Shown here piece after piece: positions 62,501 to 64,000 of a stretch of DNA of 64,000 nucleotides. The position numbers were made by a program, and so were the translations under genes. The DNA lies in NCBI GenBank assembly GCA_914767715.1, contig OU612074.1:1441501-1505500 (forward strand), read 5' to 3'. Numbering within the stretch: position 1 is the first letter of the stretch; each line of letters begins with the position of its first letter. The notes below the pieces were generated by a model. The model did no database searches. It was given only the letters and a program-made list of their open reading frames with translations, and was not told where the DNA came from. The stretch comes from Membranipora membranacea. Taxonomy: Eukaryota; Bryozoa; Gymnolaemata; Cheilostomatida; Membraniporidae.

Positions 62501-62928
62501 AATGAATAGGGAGCTTGCAATCAGGGCAAAGTTCAACATTTGGAGAAGCTATTTTTCAATGAGCCAATGTAATATCTAGGTGGGGTTGAACAACATATAT
62601 GGTGATGAGTAGAATATAAACCAAAGTATAGAATCACGATTATGTTCATTGCTCAACAGACACATTTTGTGGATCTATCCCTGATCATTGCATTCATATT
62701 CAAGCAGCAAATTGCGTGACAAATTTGTAAATTGTGTTCAAGAAAGTTGTGAGGGTAAACAGATCATTACATTTGGATAATAGTTACATACCCTTATTAT
62801 GTTCAGTTATACTGGAAGATTGGACGGGCAAGTGCAGTGAGAGTTTGACGGATATACAGAATCAGATCGTGGCAGCTCAGCTGAAGAAAGCTCATCGTGT
62901 TACACAAAATCAGCAAACAGAAGCTGAG
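59589..62928 (+). CDS. COPS7: COP9 signalosome subunit 7 (3' end outside window)
   Basis: Five exons: 59589-59747, 60090-60168, 61283-61431, 61889-62015 and 62807-62928, giving 636 nt or 212 residues with consistent phases. The protein begins with a helical region (VLEQYLVLAKGARGAAAV, SLYVFGELLHC) and continues through the PCI domain (LRIFAYGKCSDYI, LPEISAGMIRKLRHLTIVSL, IPYGLLLKELDLHNVRELED, LIIEAIYAGVIKARMD, VRYTLGRDI) into the coiled-coil region (IVAAQLKKAHRVTQNQQTEA). This order is that of CSN7, a PCI subunit of the deneddylase that acts on cullins. The last exon(s), with the C-terminal tail, were not found before 64000. Two adjacent ATGs (59589 and 59592) could start translation. Intron 2 holds a LINE fragment. 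Confidence 0.93.
60338..60894 (-). pseudogene. Non-LTR retrotransposon 3' fragment
   Basis: Minus-strand frames 60894-60631 and 60625-60338 encode the reverse transcriptase C-terminal region: SKSAKLLGVTVNSQLSFSDH, SRLYLMKQLKTMGMN, then YDDRLTKLALPYISNLLM and NRIRPNTQRKSARK. The frame shifts at about 60630-60720, and the segment with the AYxxPVW-type motif is disrupted. It is related in sequence to the fragment at 14.6-15.2 kb. It lies in COPS7 intron 2, antisense. Confidence 0.8.
61058..61128. repeat. Short direct duplication
   Basis: GTGAGTCATTGATCTC followed by TCTTACTCATGTCT appears twice in tandem (about 34-bp unit) in COPS7 intron 2. Confidence 0.6.
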
Positions 62929-62936
62929 GTAAACCT

Positions 62937-63270
62937 CACAATACTCTGTATAATAAACTACACCATACTCTGTACAAACTATACCATACTCTGTACAAAC
63001 TATACCATACTCTGTATAAACTACACCATACTCTGTACAAACTATACCATACTCTGTACAAACTATACCATACTCTGTATAAACTACACCATACTCTGTA
63101 TAAACTATACCATACTCTGTACAAACTATACCATACTCTGTATAAACTACACCATACTCTGTATAAACTATACCATACTCTGTATAAACTACACCATACT
63201 CTGTATAAACTATACCATACTCTGTACAAACTATACCATACTCTGTATAAACTATGCCATACTCAGTATA
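62937..63270. repeat. 21-bp minisatellite after COPS7 exon 5
   Basis: About 15 tandem copies of CCATACTCTGTACAAACTAT + A, alternating with a TATAAACTACA variant, begin about 10 bp after the exon 5 donor. The frames through it (Asn-Tyr-Thr-Ile-Leu-Cys type on plus, Val-Tyr-Thr-Glu-Tyr-Gly type on minus) are repeat artefacts. Confidence 0.9.
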
Positions 63271-63517
63271 ACTTGTACAAATTTCCACAACTCTGAGACG
63301 GGATAGAGAGATGCCACATAAGTACTGAATAGTTATTTATAGCTATGTATAAAATATGACCAAACATAACATTAAATGAAAACTTGATCCTGATTTATTT
63401 GGGGATATACTCTATTGTAATCTTTTCCTCCGTAAAAATTGGTAACCATTGTAAGTTGATTGTGTAGAGCTGAATTTTATTAAGCCTTTAAAGACTTTGT
63501 TTGAGGCTGCTCTTTTG

Positions 63518-64000
63518 TATCACATCTTATTCTCCATATTTTATTTTATCATGTGAGCGATTTTCAGCTTTAGAATCCAAATATTGAGGAAGTTATGGCC
63601 TCTCAAACTTCCATGGTGATTGCCTTCAATCGGCATTGGGAATAAGCGGATGTTTCCCCTGGGGTATGTCACAACCATAGACATGTGACATAGACATTAT
63701 GAGTTATTAGTTAATTAATACACTAATAATCACACAGATAAGATGATGATCAAAATTCAGACCTGGGAGGGAATCGAACCCAGGTTCCCATACCTATAGG
63801 CAACCACGCTACCATCACGCCACTTGGACCAACTAGGTTAGCTAGTTGTGACGTACCCTAGGGATTGCCGGCTGATTCTTACTGCCGATAAATTGCCGTC
63901 ATCTTGGAAGTTTGAGAGGCCATAACTTCCTCAATATTTGGATTCCAAAGCTGAAAATCGCTCACATGATAGAATAAAATATGGAGAATAAGATGTGATA
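63518..64000. mobile_element. Long-TIR element enclosing a tRNA-like block
   Basis: TATCACATCTTATTCTCCAT at 63518 is mirrored by the last bases of the window, and the two arms of about 95 bp (through TGAGCGATTTTCAGCTTT and GAGGAAGTTATGGCCTCTCA) differ by only a few bases. Between them, at about 63760-63830, the minus strand carries a tRNA-like block: GTGGCGTGATGGTAGCG (A box) and GGGTTCGATTCCC (B box). The right end coincides with the window edge, so flanking duplications cannot be judged. Confidence 0.75.

Noticed and set aside
62734-63306. 190-codon plus-strand frame and 161-codon minus-strand frame
   Set aside because: Only 62807-62928 is coding (COPS7 exon 5); the rest is the 21-bp minisatellite.

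Overview
The window is animal nuclear DNA. Genes are split into many short exons (about 55-430 nt) with GT-AG introns, and the protein families are metazoan: a DEG/ENaC channel fused to a C-type lectin domain, a Mab-21/cGAS-like nucleotidyltransferase, THAP, COP9 subunit 7 and an NADH-cytochrome b5 reductase-like protein. Between genes and in introns lie decayed non-LTR retrotransposons with (AATC)n-type tails, tRNA-derived SINEs, MITEs and minisatellites. An early-branching animal or another marine invertebrate is plausible; the phylum cannot be fixed from this sequence.

Layout. 0-7 kb: MITEs, a SINE-bearing inverted-repeat element, a lone CENP-B-type HTH exon (2.25 kb) and LINE debris. 7.5-8.9 kb: a THAP zinc-finger gene, perhaps continuous with the HTH exon. 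9.47-17.98 kb: a 12-exon gene for a 759-aa membrane-anchored Mab-21/cGAS-like nucleotidyltransferase whose exon phases all join and whose catalytic acidic residues are present. 19.1-54.5 kb: four related DEG/ENaC copies in mirror order, A(-) B(-) | C(+) D(+). A is an intact 17-exon, 781-aa gene. D is a 20-exon gene that is intact except for a +1 slip in a T10 run. B and C are 5'-truncated pseudogenes that meet head to head near 35.4 kb. 57.05-58.02 kb: CYB5RL-like gene, one coding exon. 59.59 kb to the window edge: COPS7, first five coding exons only.

The most unusual content is the lectin-channel design. In A and D the order is cytosolic N-terminus, TM1, the first extracellular FPAVTFCN palm strand, a furin-type R-K-(K/R)-R site, a C-type lectin domain, a Thr/Ser-rich stalk on phase 1-1 exons, the cysteine-rich channel ectodomain, and TM2 with the G-M-S selectivity-filter motif. 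This suggests a ligand-sensing, possibly proteolysis-gated cation channel. The neighbouring nucleotidyltransferase is a second candidate sensor, here with transmembrane segments on both sides of the enzyme. Exon borders were worked out by hand from splice consensus, phase and comparison between paralogues. The reading frame closes in A (2346 nt) and in the Mab-21 gene (2280 nt), and in D it misses by exactly one base (2533 nt).
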